The position numbers and the translations under genes were made by a program. The notes under the pieces were generated by a model. It was not told where the DNA came from. It was given only the letters and a program-made list of their open reading frames with translations, and did not search any database. A stretch of DNA of 64,000 nt, taken from the NCBI GenBank assembly GCA_031769625.1, contig JAUIMM010000204.1, positions 874,001 to 938,000 of the forward strand, given 5' to 3'. How positions within the stretch are numbered: the stretch's first letter is position 1; every line of letters begins with the position of its first letter. Origin of the DNA: Taudactylus pleione. Its lineage: Eukaryota > Chordata > Amphibia > Anura > Myobatrachidae. Shown piece after piece: positions 25,685-41,100 of the stretch.

Positions 25685-28600
25685 AGGGTTACATATAGAG
25701 ACACACACATATAGAGACAGGGTTACATATAGAGACACACACATATAGAGACAGGGTTACATATAGAGACAGGGTTACATATAGAGACACACACATATAG
25801 AGACAGGGTTACATATAGAGACACACACATATAGAGACAGGGTTACATATAGAGACAGGGTTACATATAGAGACACACACATATAGAGACACACACATAT
25901 AGAGACAGGGTTACATACAGACACACACATATAGAGACACACACATATAGAGACAGGGTTACATATAGAGACACACACATATAGAGACAGGGTTACTTAT
26001 AGAGACAGGGTTACATATAGAGACACACACATATAGAGACAGGGTTATATATAGAGACGGGGTTACATATAGACACACATATAGAGACAGGGTTACATAT
26101 AGACACACACATATAGAGACAGGGTTAGATATAGAAACATTTTTCACACATACAGGTACGGTTACATATAGAGACAGGGTTACATATAGAGACACACATA
26201 TAGAGACAGGGTTACATATAGACACACACATATAGAGACAGGGTTAGATATAGAAACATTTTTCACACATACAGGTACGGTTACATATAGAGACAGGGTT
26301 ACATATAGAGACACACACATACAGAGACAGGGTTACATATAGAGACAGGGTTACATATAGACACACACATATAGAGACAGGGTTACATATAAAGACACAC
26401 ACATATAGAGGCAGGGTTACATATAGACACACACATATAGAGACACACATATATAGAGACAGGGTTACATATAGAGACACATATAGAGACACACACATAT
26501 AGAGACAGGGTTACATATAGAGACACACATATAGAGACAGGGTTACATATAGAGACACACACATATAGAGACACAGACACATAGAGACGGGGTTACATAT
26601 AGACACACACATATAGAGACGGTTACATATAGACACACACATATAGAGACAGGGTTACATATAGACACACACATATAGAGACAGGGTTAGATATAGAAAC
26701 ATTTTTCACACATACAGGTATGGTTAAATATAGAGACAGGGTTACATATAGACACACACATATAGAGACAGGGTTACATATAGACACACACATATAGAGA
26801 CAGGGTTAGATATACAAACATTTTTCACGCATACAGGTACGGTTACATATAGAGACAGGGTTACATATAGAGACGCACACATATAGAGACAGGGTTACAT
26901 ATAGAGACACACACATATAGAGACAGGGTTACACATAGAGACAGGGTTACATATAGAGACACACATATAGAGACAGGGTTACATATAGAGACACACATAA
27001 AGAGACAGGGTTACATATAGAGACACACACATATAGACAGGGTTACATATAGACACACACATATAGAGACAGGGTTACATATAGAGACACACATATATAG
27101 AGACAGGGTTACATATAGAGACACACATATAGATACACACATATAGAGACACACACATATAGAGACACACACATATAGAGACAGGGTTACATATAGAGAC
27201 ACACACATATAGAGACAGGGATACATATAGAGACACACACATATAGAGACAGGGTTACATATAGACACACACATATAGAGACACACACATATAGAGACAG
27301 GGTTACATATAGACACACACATTTAGAGACAGGGTTACGTATAGACACACACATATAGAGACAGGGATACATATAGACAGACACATATAGAGACAGGGTT
27401 AGATATAGAGACATTTTTTACTCATACAGGTACGGTTACATATAGAGACAGGGTTACATATAGAGACACACATATAGAGACAGAGTTACATATAGAGACA
27501 CAAACATATAGAGGCAGGGTTACATATAGAGACACACATATAGAGACACACACATATAGAGACAGGGTTACATATAGACACACACACATATAGAGACAGG
27601 GTTACATATAGAGGCAGACACATATAGAGACACATATAGAGACAGGTTTACATATAGACACACACATATATAGACTGGGTTTCATATAGAGACACACACA
27701 TATAGAGACAGGGTTACATATAGAGACACACACATATAGAGACAGGTTTACATATAGAGACACACACATATAGAGACACACACATATAGAGACAGGGTTA
27801 CATATAGAGACAGGGTTACATATAGAGACACATATAGAGACACACACATATAGAGACAGGGTTACATAAAGAGACGGGGTTACATATAGACACACACATA
27901 TAGAGACAGGGTTACATATAGACACACACATATAGAGACAGGGTTAGATATAGAAACATTTTTCACACATACAGGTATGGTTACATATAGAGACAGGGTT
28001 ACATATAGAGACACACACATACAGAGACAGGGTTACATATAGAGACAGGGTTACATATAGAGACACACACATATAGAGACACACACATATAGAGACAGGG
28101 TTACATATAGACACACACATATAGAGATAGGGTTACATATAGACACACACATATAGAGACACAGACATATAGAGACAGGGTTACATATAGAGACACATAT
28201 AGAGACACACACATATAGAGAAAGGGTTACATATAGAGACACACATATAGAGACACACACATATAGAGACAGGGTTACATATAGAGACACACACATATAG
28301 AGACACAGACATATAGAGACGGGTTTACCTTTAGAAACACACATATAGAGACAGGGTTACATATAGACACACACATATAGAGACAGGGTTACATATAGAG
28401 ACAGGGTTAGATATAGAAACATTTTTCACACATACAGGTACGGTTACATATAGAGACAGGGTTACATATAGACACACACATATAGAGACAGGGTTAGATA
28501 TAGAAACATTTTTCACACATACAGGTACGGTTACATATAGAGACAGGGTTACATATAGAGACACACACATATAGAGACAGGGTTACATATAGAGACACAC

Positions 28601-31600
28601 ACATATAGAGACAGGGTTACATATAGAGACAGGGTTACATATAGAGACACACATATAGAGACACACACATATAGAGACTGGGTTACATATAGAGACAGGG
28701 TAACATATAGAGACACACACATATAGAGACAGGGTTACATATAGACACACACATATAGAGACAGGGTTACATATAGAGACACACACATATAGAGACAGGG
28801 TTACATATAGATACACACATATAGATACACACATATAGAGACACACACATATAGAGACACACACATATAGAGACACACACATATAGAGACAGGGATACAT
28901 ATAGAGACACACACATATAGAGACAGGGTTACATATAGACACACACATATATAGACACACACATATAGAGACAGGGTTACATATAGACACACACATATAG
29001 AGACAGGGTTACATATAGACACACATATATAGAGACAGGGTTACATATAGACAGACACATATAGAGACAGGGTTAGATATAGAGACATTTTTTACTCATA
29101 CAGGGACGGTTACATATAGAGACAGGGTTACATATAGAGACACACACATATAGAGGCAGGGTTACATATAGAGACACACATATAGAGACACACACATATA
29201 GAGACAGGGTTACATATAGAGACACACACATATAGAGACAGGGTTACATATAGAGACACACACATATAGAGACAGGGTTACATATAGACACACACATATA
29301 GAGACAGGGTTACATATAGAGGCACACACATATGGAGACAGGGTTACATATAGACACACATATAGAGACCGGTTTACATATAGACACACACATATAGAGA
29401 CAGGGTTACATATAGAGACAAACACATATAGAGACAGGGTTACATATAGAGACACACACATATAGAGACAGGGTTACATATAGAGACACACACATATAGA
29501 GACAGGGTTACACATAGACACACACATATAGAGACAGGGTTACATATAGACACACACAAATAGAGACAGGGTTACATATAGACACAGGGTTAAATATAGA
29601 GACACATATAGAGACACACACATATAGAGACAGGGTTACATATAGAGACGGGGTTACATATAGACACACACATATAGAGACAGGGTTACATATAGACACA
29701 CACATATAGAGACAGGGTTACATATAGACACACACATATAGAGACAGGGTTACATATAGAGACACACACATATAGAGACAAGGTTACATATAGAGACACA
29801 CACATATAGAGAGAGGGTTACATATAGACACACACATATAGAGACAGGGTTAGATATCGAAACATTTTTCACACATACAGGTACGGTTACATATAGAGAC
29901 AGGGTTACATATAGAGACCCACATACAGAGACAGGGTTACATATAAAGACACACACATATAGAGACAGGATTACATATAGACACACACATATATAGCGAC
30001 AGGGTTACATATAGAGACACATATAGAGACATACACATATAGAGACAGGGTTACATATAGAGACACACATAGAGACAGGGTTACATATAGAGACACACAC
30101 ATATAGAGACACAGACATATAGAGACGGGGTTACATATAGACACACACATATAGAGACAGGGTTACATATAGACACACACATATAGAGACAGGGTTACAT
30201 ATAGACACACACATAGAGACAGGGTTAGATATAGAAACATTTTTCACACATACAGGTACGGTTACATATAGAGACAGGGTTACATATAGACAAACAAATA
30301 TAGAGACAGGGTTACATATAGACACACACATATAGAGACAGGGTTAGATATAGAAACATTTTTCACACATACAGGTACGGTTACATATAGAGACAGGGTT
30401 ACATATAGAGACACACATATAGAGACACACATATAGAGACGGGGTTACATATAGAGACAGGGTTACATATAGAGACACACACATATAGAGACAGGGTTAC
30501 ATATAGACACACACATATAGAGACAGGGTTACATATAGAGACGCAGACATATAGAGACAGGGTTACATATAGAGACACACATATTAATACACACATATAG
30601 AGACACACACATATAGAGACACACACATATAGAGACAGGGTTACATATAGAGACACACACATATAGAGACAGGGATACATATAGAGACACACACATATAG
30701 AGATAGGGTTACATATAGACACACACATATAGAGACACACACATATAGAGACAGGGTTACATATAGACACACACATATAGAGACAGGGTTACATATAGAG
30801 ACACACACATATAGAGACACACACATATAGAGACAGGGTTACATATAGACACACACATATAGAGACAGGGTTACATATAAAGACACACACATATAGAGAC
30901 AGGGTTACATATAGACACACACATATAGAGACACACATATATAGAGACAGGGTTACATATAGAGACACATATAGAGACACACACATATAGAGACACACAT
31001 ATAGAGACAGGGTTACATATAGAGACACAAATATAGAGACACACACATATAGAGACAGGGTTACATATAGAGACACACACATATAGAGACACACACATAT
31101 AGAGACAGGGTTACATATAGACACACACATATAGAGACAGGGTTACATATAGACACACACATATAGAGACAGGGTTAGATATAGCAACATTTTTCACACA
31201 TACAGGTACGGTAACATATAGAGACAGGGTTACATATAGACACACACATATAGAGACAGGGTTAGATATAGAAACATTTTTCACACATACAGGTACGGTT
31301 ACATATAGAAACAGGGTTACATATAGAGACACACACATATTGAGACAGGGTTACATATAGAGACACACATATAGAGACACACACATATAGAGACAGGGAT
31401 ACATATAGAGACACACACATATAGAGACACACACATATAGAGACAGGGTTACACATAGACACACATATAGAGACAGGGTTACATATAGAGACACACACAT
31501 ATAGAGACAGGGTTACATATAGAGACACACATATAGATACACACATATAGAGACACACACATATAGAGACACACACATATAGAGACACACACATATAGAG

Positions 31601-32446
31601 ACAGGGTTACATATAGAGACAGGGTTACATATAGACACACACATATAGAGACACACACATTTAGAGACAGGGTTACATATAGACACACACATATAGAGAC
31701 AGGGTTACGTATAGACACACACATATAGAGACAGGGTTACATATAGACAGACACATATAGAGACAGGGGGTTAGATATAGAGACATTTTTACTCATACAG
31801 GTACGGTTACATATAGAGACAGGGTTACATATAGAGACACACACATATAGTGACAGGGTTACATATAGAGACACATACATATAGAGGCAGGGTTACATAT
31901 AGAGACACACATATAGAGACACACACATATAGAGACAGGGTTACATATAGAGACACACACATATAGAGACAGGGTTACATATAGCATATAGACACACACA
32001 TATAGAGACAGGGTTACATATAGAGGCACACACATATAGAGACAGGGTTACATATAGACACACATATAGAGACAGGTTTACATATAGACACACACATTTA
32101 GAGACAGGGTTATATATAGAGACACACACTTATAGAGACAGGGTTACATATAGAGTCATTTGCACACATACAGGTACGGTTACATATAGAGACAGGGTTA
32201 CATATAGAGACACACACATATAGAGACAGGGTTACATATAGAGACACACACATATAGAGACAGGGTTACATATAGATACACACATATAGAGACAGGGTTA
32301 CATATAGAGACACACATATAGAGACACACACATATAGAGACAGGGTTACATATAGACACACACATATAGAGACAGGGTTAGATATAGAGACATTTGCACA
32401 CATACAGGTACGGTTACATATAGAGACACACACATATAGAGACAGG
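25685..32446. repeat. Satellite segment between element copies 3 and 4
   Basis: This is continuous satellite of mixed long and short monomers. C1 spacers recur throughout, and C2 spacers sit at about 27,413, 29,087 and 31,785. C3 spacers appear only near the right end (about 32,157 and 32,391), next to the fourth element. The segment covers most of the first unit of the 7.25 kb tandem duplication and the start of the second. There is no gene. Confidence 0.96.
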
Positions 32447-35400
32447 GGGCCTGATTCAAGGCCGGACGCTCTGACCAGATAGCTCGCTCTGAATCAGGGC
32501 CTTCCTACCTAAAAATGGAGCGGCCTCCTGGCCGCTCGTATAGCTGTGGGTGACCACCCACAGCTTATGCGAGCTGCCAAAAAGATGGTCGCGATGGTCA
32601 TGACCATCGCGACCATCGGGCTTGCGACGAGACCCTGCGGTAGGGTCTCGCTGCCGCAAGCCCAGGAGTGCTTTTGGCTCTATCAGAGCCAAAAGCACTC
32701 CCACTGCCATCACTAGTGATGTCAGTGGGGCCGGACCCAGACGGTAGGCGTTCCCATGGGAACGCCTCCGTCTGGGCAGCAACGCCCCCCGCACGCCCAC
32801 CAAAGGGGGCGTGTTGTCACTAACCATCGACAGCACGCCCCCTTTGGTGCGAGAACCATAGCGACAGCTCCGTCATGCGCATGCGCATTAGGGCACCATC
32901 GACCCGCTTGCAAGCGCGTCTGAATTAGGCCCAGGGTTACATATAGAGACACACACATATAGAGACAGGGTTACATATAGAGACACACACATATAGAGAC
33001 AGGGTTACATATAGAGACAGGGTTACATATAGAGACACACACATATAGAGACAGGGTTACATATAGAGACACACACATATAGAGACAGGGTTACATATAG
33101 AGACAGGGTTACATATAGAGACACACACATATAGAGACACACACATATAGAGACAGGGTTACATACAGACACACACATATAGAGACACACACATATAGAG
33201 ACAGGGTTACATATAGAGACACACACATATAGAGACAGGGTTACTTATAGAGACAGGGTTACATATAGAGACACACACATATAGAGACAGGGTTATATAT
33301 AGAGACGGGGTTACATATAGACACACATATAGAGACAGGGTTACATATAGACACACACATATAGAGACAGGGTTAGATATAGAAACATTTTTCACACATA
33401 CAGGTACGGTTACATATAGAGACAGGGTTACATATAGAGACACACATATAGAGACAGGGTTACATATAGACACACACATATAGAGACAGGGTTAGATATA
33501 GAAACATTTTTCACACATACAGGTACGGTTACATATAGAGACAGGGTTACATATAGAGACACACACATACAGAGACAGGGTTACATATAGAGACAGGGTT
33601 ACATATAGACACACACATATAGAGACAGGGTTACATATAAAGACACACACATATAGAGGCAGGGTTACATATAGACACACACATATAGAGACACACATAT
33701 ATAGAGACAGGGTTACATATAGAGACACATATAGAGACACACACATATAGAGACAGGGTTACATATAGAGACACACATATAGAGACAGGGTTACATATAG
33801 AGACACACACATATAGAGACACAGACACATAGAGACGGGGTTACATATAGACACACACATATAGAGACGGTTACATATAGACACACACATATAGAGACAG
33901 GGTTACATATAGACACACACATATAGAGACAGGGTTAGATATAGAAACATTTTTCACACATACAGGTATGGTTAAATATAGAGACAGGGTTACATATAGA
34001 CACACACATATAGAGACAGGGTTACATATAGACACACACATATAGAGACAGGGTTAGATATACAAACATTTTTCACGCATACAGGTACGGTTACATATAG
34101 AGACAGGGTTACATATAGAGACGCACACATATAGAGACAGGGTTACATATAGAGACACACACATATAGAGACAGGGTTACACATAGAGACAGGGTTACAT
34201 ATAGAGACACACATATAGAGACAGGGTTACATATAGAGACACACATAAAGAGACAGGGTTACATATAGAGACACACACATATAGACAGGGTTACATATAG
34301 ACACACACATATAGAGACAGGGTTACATATAGAGACACACATATATAGAGACAGGGTTACATATAGAGACACACATATAGATACACACATATAGAGACAC
34401 ACACATATAGAGACACACACATATAGAGACAGGGTTACATATAGAGACACACACATATAGAGACAGGGATACATATAGAGACACACACATATAGAGACAG
34501 GGTTACATATAGACACACACATATAGAGACACACACATATAGAGACAGGGTTACATATAGACACACACATTTAGAGACAGGGTTACGTATAGACACACAC
34601 ATATAGAGACAGGGATACATATAGACAGACACATATAGAGACAGGGTTAGATATAGAGACATTTTTTACTCATACAGGTACGGTTACATATAGAGACAGG
34701 GTTACATATAGAGACACACATATAGAGACAGAGTTACATATAGAGACACAAACATATAGAGGCAGGGTTACATATAGAGACACACATATAGAGACACACA
34801 CATATAGAGACAGGGTTACATATAGACACACACACATATAGAGACAGGGTTACATATAGAGGCAGACACATATAGAGACACATATAGAGACAGGTTTACA
34901 TATAGACACACACATATATAGACTGGGTTTCATATAGAGACACACACATATAGAGACAGGGTTACATATAGAGACACACACATATAGAGACAGGTTTACA
35001 TATAGAGACACACACATATAGAGACACACACATATAGAGACAGGGTTACATATAGAGACAGGGTTACATATAGAGACACATATAGAGACACACACATATA
35101 GAGACAGGGTTACATAAAGAGACGGGGTTACATATAGACACACACATATAGAGACAGGGTTACATATAGACACACACATATAGAGACAGGGTTAGATATA
35201 GAAACATTTTTCACACATACAGGTATGGTTACATATAGAGACAGGGTTACATATAGAGACACACACATACAGAGACAGGGTTACATATAGAGACAGGGTT
35301 ACATATAGAGACACACACATATAGAGACACACACATATAGAGACAGGGTTACATATAGACACACACATATAGAGATAGGGTTACATATAGACACACACAT

Positions 35401-38117
35401 ATAGAGACACAGACATATAGAGACAGGGTTACATATAGAGACACATATAGAGACACACACATATAGAGAAAGGGTTACATATAGAGACACACATATAGAG
35501 ACACACACATATAGAGACAGGGTTACATATAGAGACACACACATATAGAGACACAGACATATAGAGACGGGGTTACCTTTAGAAACACACATATAGAGAC
35601 AGGGTTACATATAGACACACACATATAGAGACAGGGTTACATATAGAGACAGGGTTAGATATAGAAACATTTTTCACACATACAGGTACGGTTACATATA
35701 GAGACAGGGTTACATATAGACACACACATATAGAGACAGGGTTAGATATAGAAACATTTTTCACACATACAGGTACGGTTACATATAGAGACAGGGTTAC
35801 ATATAGAGACACACACATATAGAGACAGGGTTACATATAGAGACACACACATATAGAGACAGGGTTACATATAGAGACAGGGTTACATATAGAGACACAC
35901 ATATAGAGACACACACATATAGAGACTGGGTTACATATAGAGACAGGGTAACATATAGAGACACACACATATAGAGACAGGGTTACATATAGACACACAC
36001 ATATAGAGACAGGGTTACATATAGAGACACACACATATAGAGACAGGGTTACATATAGAGACACACATATAGATACACACATATAGAGACACACACATAT
36101 AGAGACACACACATATAGAGACACACACATATAGAGACAGGGATACATATAGAGACACACACATATAGAGACAGGGTTACATATAGACACACACATATAT
36201 AGACACACACATATAGAGACAGGGTTACATATAGACACACACATATAGAGACAGGGTTACATATAGACACACACATATAGAGACAGGGTTACATATAGAC
36301 AGACACATATAGAGACAGGGTTAGATATAGAGACATTTTTTACTCATACAGGGACGGTTACATATAGAGACAGGGTTACATATAGAGACACACACATATA
36401 GAGGCAGGGTTACATATAGAGACACACATATAGAGACACACACATATAGAGACAAGGTTACATATAGAGACACACACATATAGAGACAGGGTTACATATA
36501 GAGACACACACATATAGAGACAGGGTTACATATAGACACACACATATAGAGACAGGGTTACATATAGAGGCACACACATATGGAGACAGGGTTACATATA
36601 GACACACATATAGAGACCGGTTTACATATAGACACACACATATAGAGACAGGGTTACATATAGAGACAAACACATATAGAGACAGGGTTACATATAGAGA
36701 CACACACATATAGAGACAGGGTTACATATAGAGACACACACATATAGAGACAGGGTTACACATAGACACACACATATAGAGACAGGGTTACATATAGACA
36801 CACACAAATAGAGACAGGGTTACATATAGACACAGGGTTAAATATAGAGACACATATAGAGACACACACATATAGAGACAGGGTTACATATAGAGACGGG
36901 GTTACATATAGACACACACATATAGAGACAGGGTTACATATAGACACACACATATAGAGACAGGGTTACATATAGACACACACATATAGAGACAGGGTTA
37001 CATATAGAGACACACACATATAGAGACAAGGTTACATATAGAGACACACACATATAGAGAGAGGGTTACATATAGACACACACATATAGAGACAGGGTTA
37101 GATATCGAAACATTTTTCACACATACAGGTACGGTTACATATAGAGACAGGGTTACATATAGAGACCCACATACAGAGACAGGGTTACATATAAAGACAC
37201 ACACATATAGAGACAGGATTACATATAGACACACACATATATAGCGACAGGGTTACATATAGAGACACATATAGAGACATACACATATAGAGACAGGGTT
37301 ACATATAGAGACACACATAGAGACAGGGTTACATATAGAGACACACACATATAGAGACACAGACATATAGAGACGGGGTTACATATAGACACACACATAT
37401 AGAGACAGGGTTACATATAGACACAAACATATAGAGACAGGGTTACATATAGACACACACATAGAGACAGGGTTAGATATAGAAACATTTTTCACACATA
37501 CAGGTACGGTTACATATAGAGACAGGGTTACATATAGACAAACAAATATAGAGACAGGGTTACATATAGACACACACATATAGAGACAGGGTTAGATATA
37601 GAAACATTTTTCACACATACAGGTACGGTTACATATAGAGACAGGGTTACATATAGAGACACACATATAGAGACACACATATAGAGACGGGGTTACATAT
37701 AGAGACAGGGTTACATATAGAGACACACACATATAGAGACAGGGTTACATATAGACACACACATATAGAGACAGGGTTACATATAGAGACGCAGACATAT
37801 AGAGACAGGGTTACATATAGAGACACACATATTAATACACACATATAGAGACACACACATATAGAGACACACACATATAGAGACAGGGTTACATATAGAG
37901 ACACACACATATAGAGACAGGGATACATATAGAGACACACACATATAGAGATAGGGTTACATATAGACACACACATATAGAGACACACACATATAGAGAC
38001 AGGGTTACATATAGACACACACATATAGAGACAGGGTTACATATAGAGACACACACATATAGAGACACACACATATAGAGACAGGGTTACATATAGACAC
38101 ACACATATAGAGACAGG
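30773..38117. repeat. 7.25 kb tandem duplication, unit 2 (carries element copy 4)
   Basis: This is the second unit of the pair, about 35 bp shorter than unit 1. The match to unit 1 stops at about 38,118, where unit 1 reads ATATAAAGACAC and this strand reads ATATAGACAC. Private differences include ATAGAGACAAGG at about 36,450. Confidence 0.82.
32447..32932 (+). mobile_element. Hairpin-rich non-autonomous element, copy 4 (long form, 486 bp)
   Basis: By eye this copy is base-for-base identical to copy 3 and lies exactly 7,248 bp downstream. It has the same AGG flanks (32,444-32,446 and 32,933-32,935). It is carried in the second unit of the 7.25 kb tandem block. A flanking satellite difference (TATAGAGACA here, TATAAAGACA before copy 3) shows that the two are not simply the same read placed twice. 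All hairpins of copy 3 recur here at +7,248. Confidence 0.87.
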
Positions 38118-41100
38118 GTTACATATAGACACACACATATAGAGACAGGGTTACATATAGAGACACACACATATAGAGACAGGGTTACATATAGAGACAC
38201 ACAAATATAGAGACAGGGTTACTTATAGACACACACATATAGAGACAGGGTTACATATAGACACACACATATAGAGACAGGGTTACATATAGAGACACAT
38301 ATAGAGACACACACATATAGAGACAGGGTTACATATAGAGACGGGGTTACATATAGACACACACATATAGAGACAGGGTTACATATAGACACACACATAT
38401 AGAGACAGGGTTACATATAGACACAGACATATAGAGACAGGGTTAGATATAGAAACATTTTTCACACATACAGGTACGGTTACATATAGAGACAGGGTTA
38501 CATATAGAGACACACACATACAGAGACAGGGTTACATATAGAGACAGGGTTACATATAGAGACACACACATATAGAGACACACACATATAGAGACAGGGT
38601 TACATATAGACACACACATATAGAGACAGGGTTACATATAGAGACACACACATATAGAGACACACATATATAGAGACAGGGTTACATATAGACACACATA
38701 TAGAGACAGGTTTACATATAGACACACACATATAGAGACAGGGTTACATATAGAGACACACACATATAGAGACAGGGTTACATATAGAGACACACACATA
38801 TAGAGACACACATATAGAGACAGGGTTACATATAGACACACACATATAGAGACAGGGTTACATATAAAGGCACACAAATATAGAGACAGGGTTACATATA
38901 GACACACATATTGAGACAGGTTTACATATAGACACACACATATAGAGATAGGGTTACATATAGAGACACACACATATAGAGACAGGGTTACATATAGAGA
39001 CACACACATATAGAGACACACACATATAGAGACAGGGTTACATATAGACACACACATATAGAGACAGGGTTACATATAGAGACAGGGTTACATATAGAGA
39101 CACATATAGAGACACACACATATAGAGACAGGGTTACATATAGAGACGGGGTTACATATAGACACACACATATAGAGACAGGGTTACATATAGACACACA
39201 CATATAGAGACAGGGTTAGATATCGAAACATTTTTCACACATACAGGTACGGTTACATATAGAGACAGGGTTACATATAGAGACACACACATACAGAGAC
39301 AGGGTTACATATAGAGACAGGGTTACATATAGAGACACACACATATAGAGACACACACATATAGATACACACATATAGAGACAGGGTTACATATAGACAC
39401 ACACATATAGAGACAGGGTTACATATAAAGACACACACATATAGAGACAGGGTTACATATAGACACACACATATAGAGACACACATATATAGAGACAGGG
39501 TTACATATAGAGACACATATAGAGACACACACATATAGAGACAGGGTTACATATAGAGACACACATAGAGACAGGGTTACATATAGAGACACACACATAT
39601 AGAGACACAGACATATAGAGACAGGGTTACATATAGACACACACATATAGAGACAGGGTTACATATAGACACACACATAAAGAGACAGGGTTACATATAG
39701 ACACACACATATAGAGACAATGTTAGATATATAGCTACATTTTTCACACATACAAGTACGGTTACATATAGAGACAGGGTTACATATAGACAAACACATA
39801 TAGAGACAGGGTTACATATAGACACATACATATAGAGACAGGGTTAGATATAGAAACATTTTTCACACATACAGGTACGGTTACATATAGAGACAGGGTT
39901 ACATATAGAGACGCACACATATAGATACAGGGTTACATATAGAGACACACACATATAGAGACAGGGTTACATATAGAGACAGGGTTACATATAGAGACAC
40001 ACATATAGAGACAGGGTTACATATAGAGACACACATATAGATACACACATATAGAGACACACACATATAGAGACAGGGTTACATATAGAGACACACACAT
40101 ATAGTGACAGGGTTACATATAGACACACACATATAGAGACAGGGTTACATATAGAGACACACACATATAGAGACAGGGTTACATATAGAGACACACATAT
40201 AGATACACACATATAGAGACACACACATATAGAGACAGGGTTACATATAGAGACACACACATATAGAGACAGGGATACATATAGAGACACACACATATAG
40301 AGACAGGGTTACATATAGAGACACACATATAGAGACACACACATATAGAGACAGGGTTACATATAGACACACACATATAGAGACAGGGTTACGTATAGAG
40401 ACACACACATATAGAGACAGGGTTACATATAGAGACACACACATATAGAGACAGGGTTACATATAGACACACACATATAGAGACAGGGTTACATATAGAC
40501 ACACACATATAGAGACAGGGTTACATATAGAAACAGGGTTACATATAGAGACACATATAGAGACACACACATATAGAGACAGGGTTACATATAGAGACGG
40601 GGTTACATATAGACACACACATATAGAGACAGGGTTACATATAGACACACACATATAGAGACAGGGTTACATATAGACACACACATATAGAGACAGGGTT
40701 AGATATAGAAACATTTTTCACACATACAGGTACGGTTACATATAGAGACAGGGTTACATATAGAGACACACACATACAGAGTCAGGGTTACATATAGAGA
40801 CACACACATATAGAGACACACACATATAGAGACAGGGTTACATATAGACACACACATATAGAGACAGGGTTACATATAAAGATACACACATATAGAGACA
40901 CACATATATACAGACAGGGTTACATATAGAGACACATATAGAGACACACACATATAGAGAAAGGGTTACATATAGACACACACATATAGAGACAGGGTTA
41001 CATATAGAGACACACACATATAGAGACACAGACATATAGAGACGGGGTTACCTATAGACACACACATATAGAGACAGGGTAACATATAGAGACAGGGTTA

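Larger units (their letters stand above)
23490..30772. repeat. 7.28 kb tandem duplication, unit 1 (carries element copy 3)
   Basis: The unit is followed head-to-tail by unit 2. The shift is 7,283 bp before about 24.3 kb and 7,248 bp after it, so unit 1 holds about 35 bp (two monomers) that unit 2 lacks near 31.6 kb. Homology continues about 100 bp past the unit end, as expected for tandem copies. Sequence agreement by eye is very high, with only scattered single-base differences. Confidence 0.82.
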
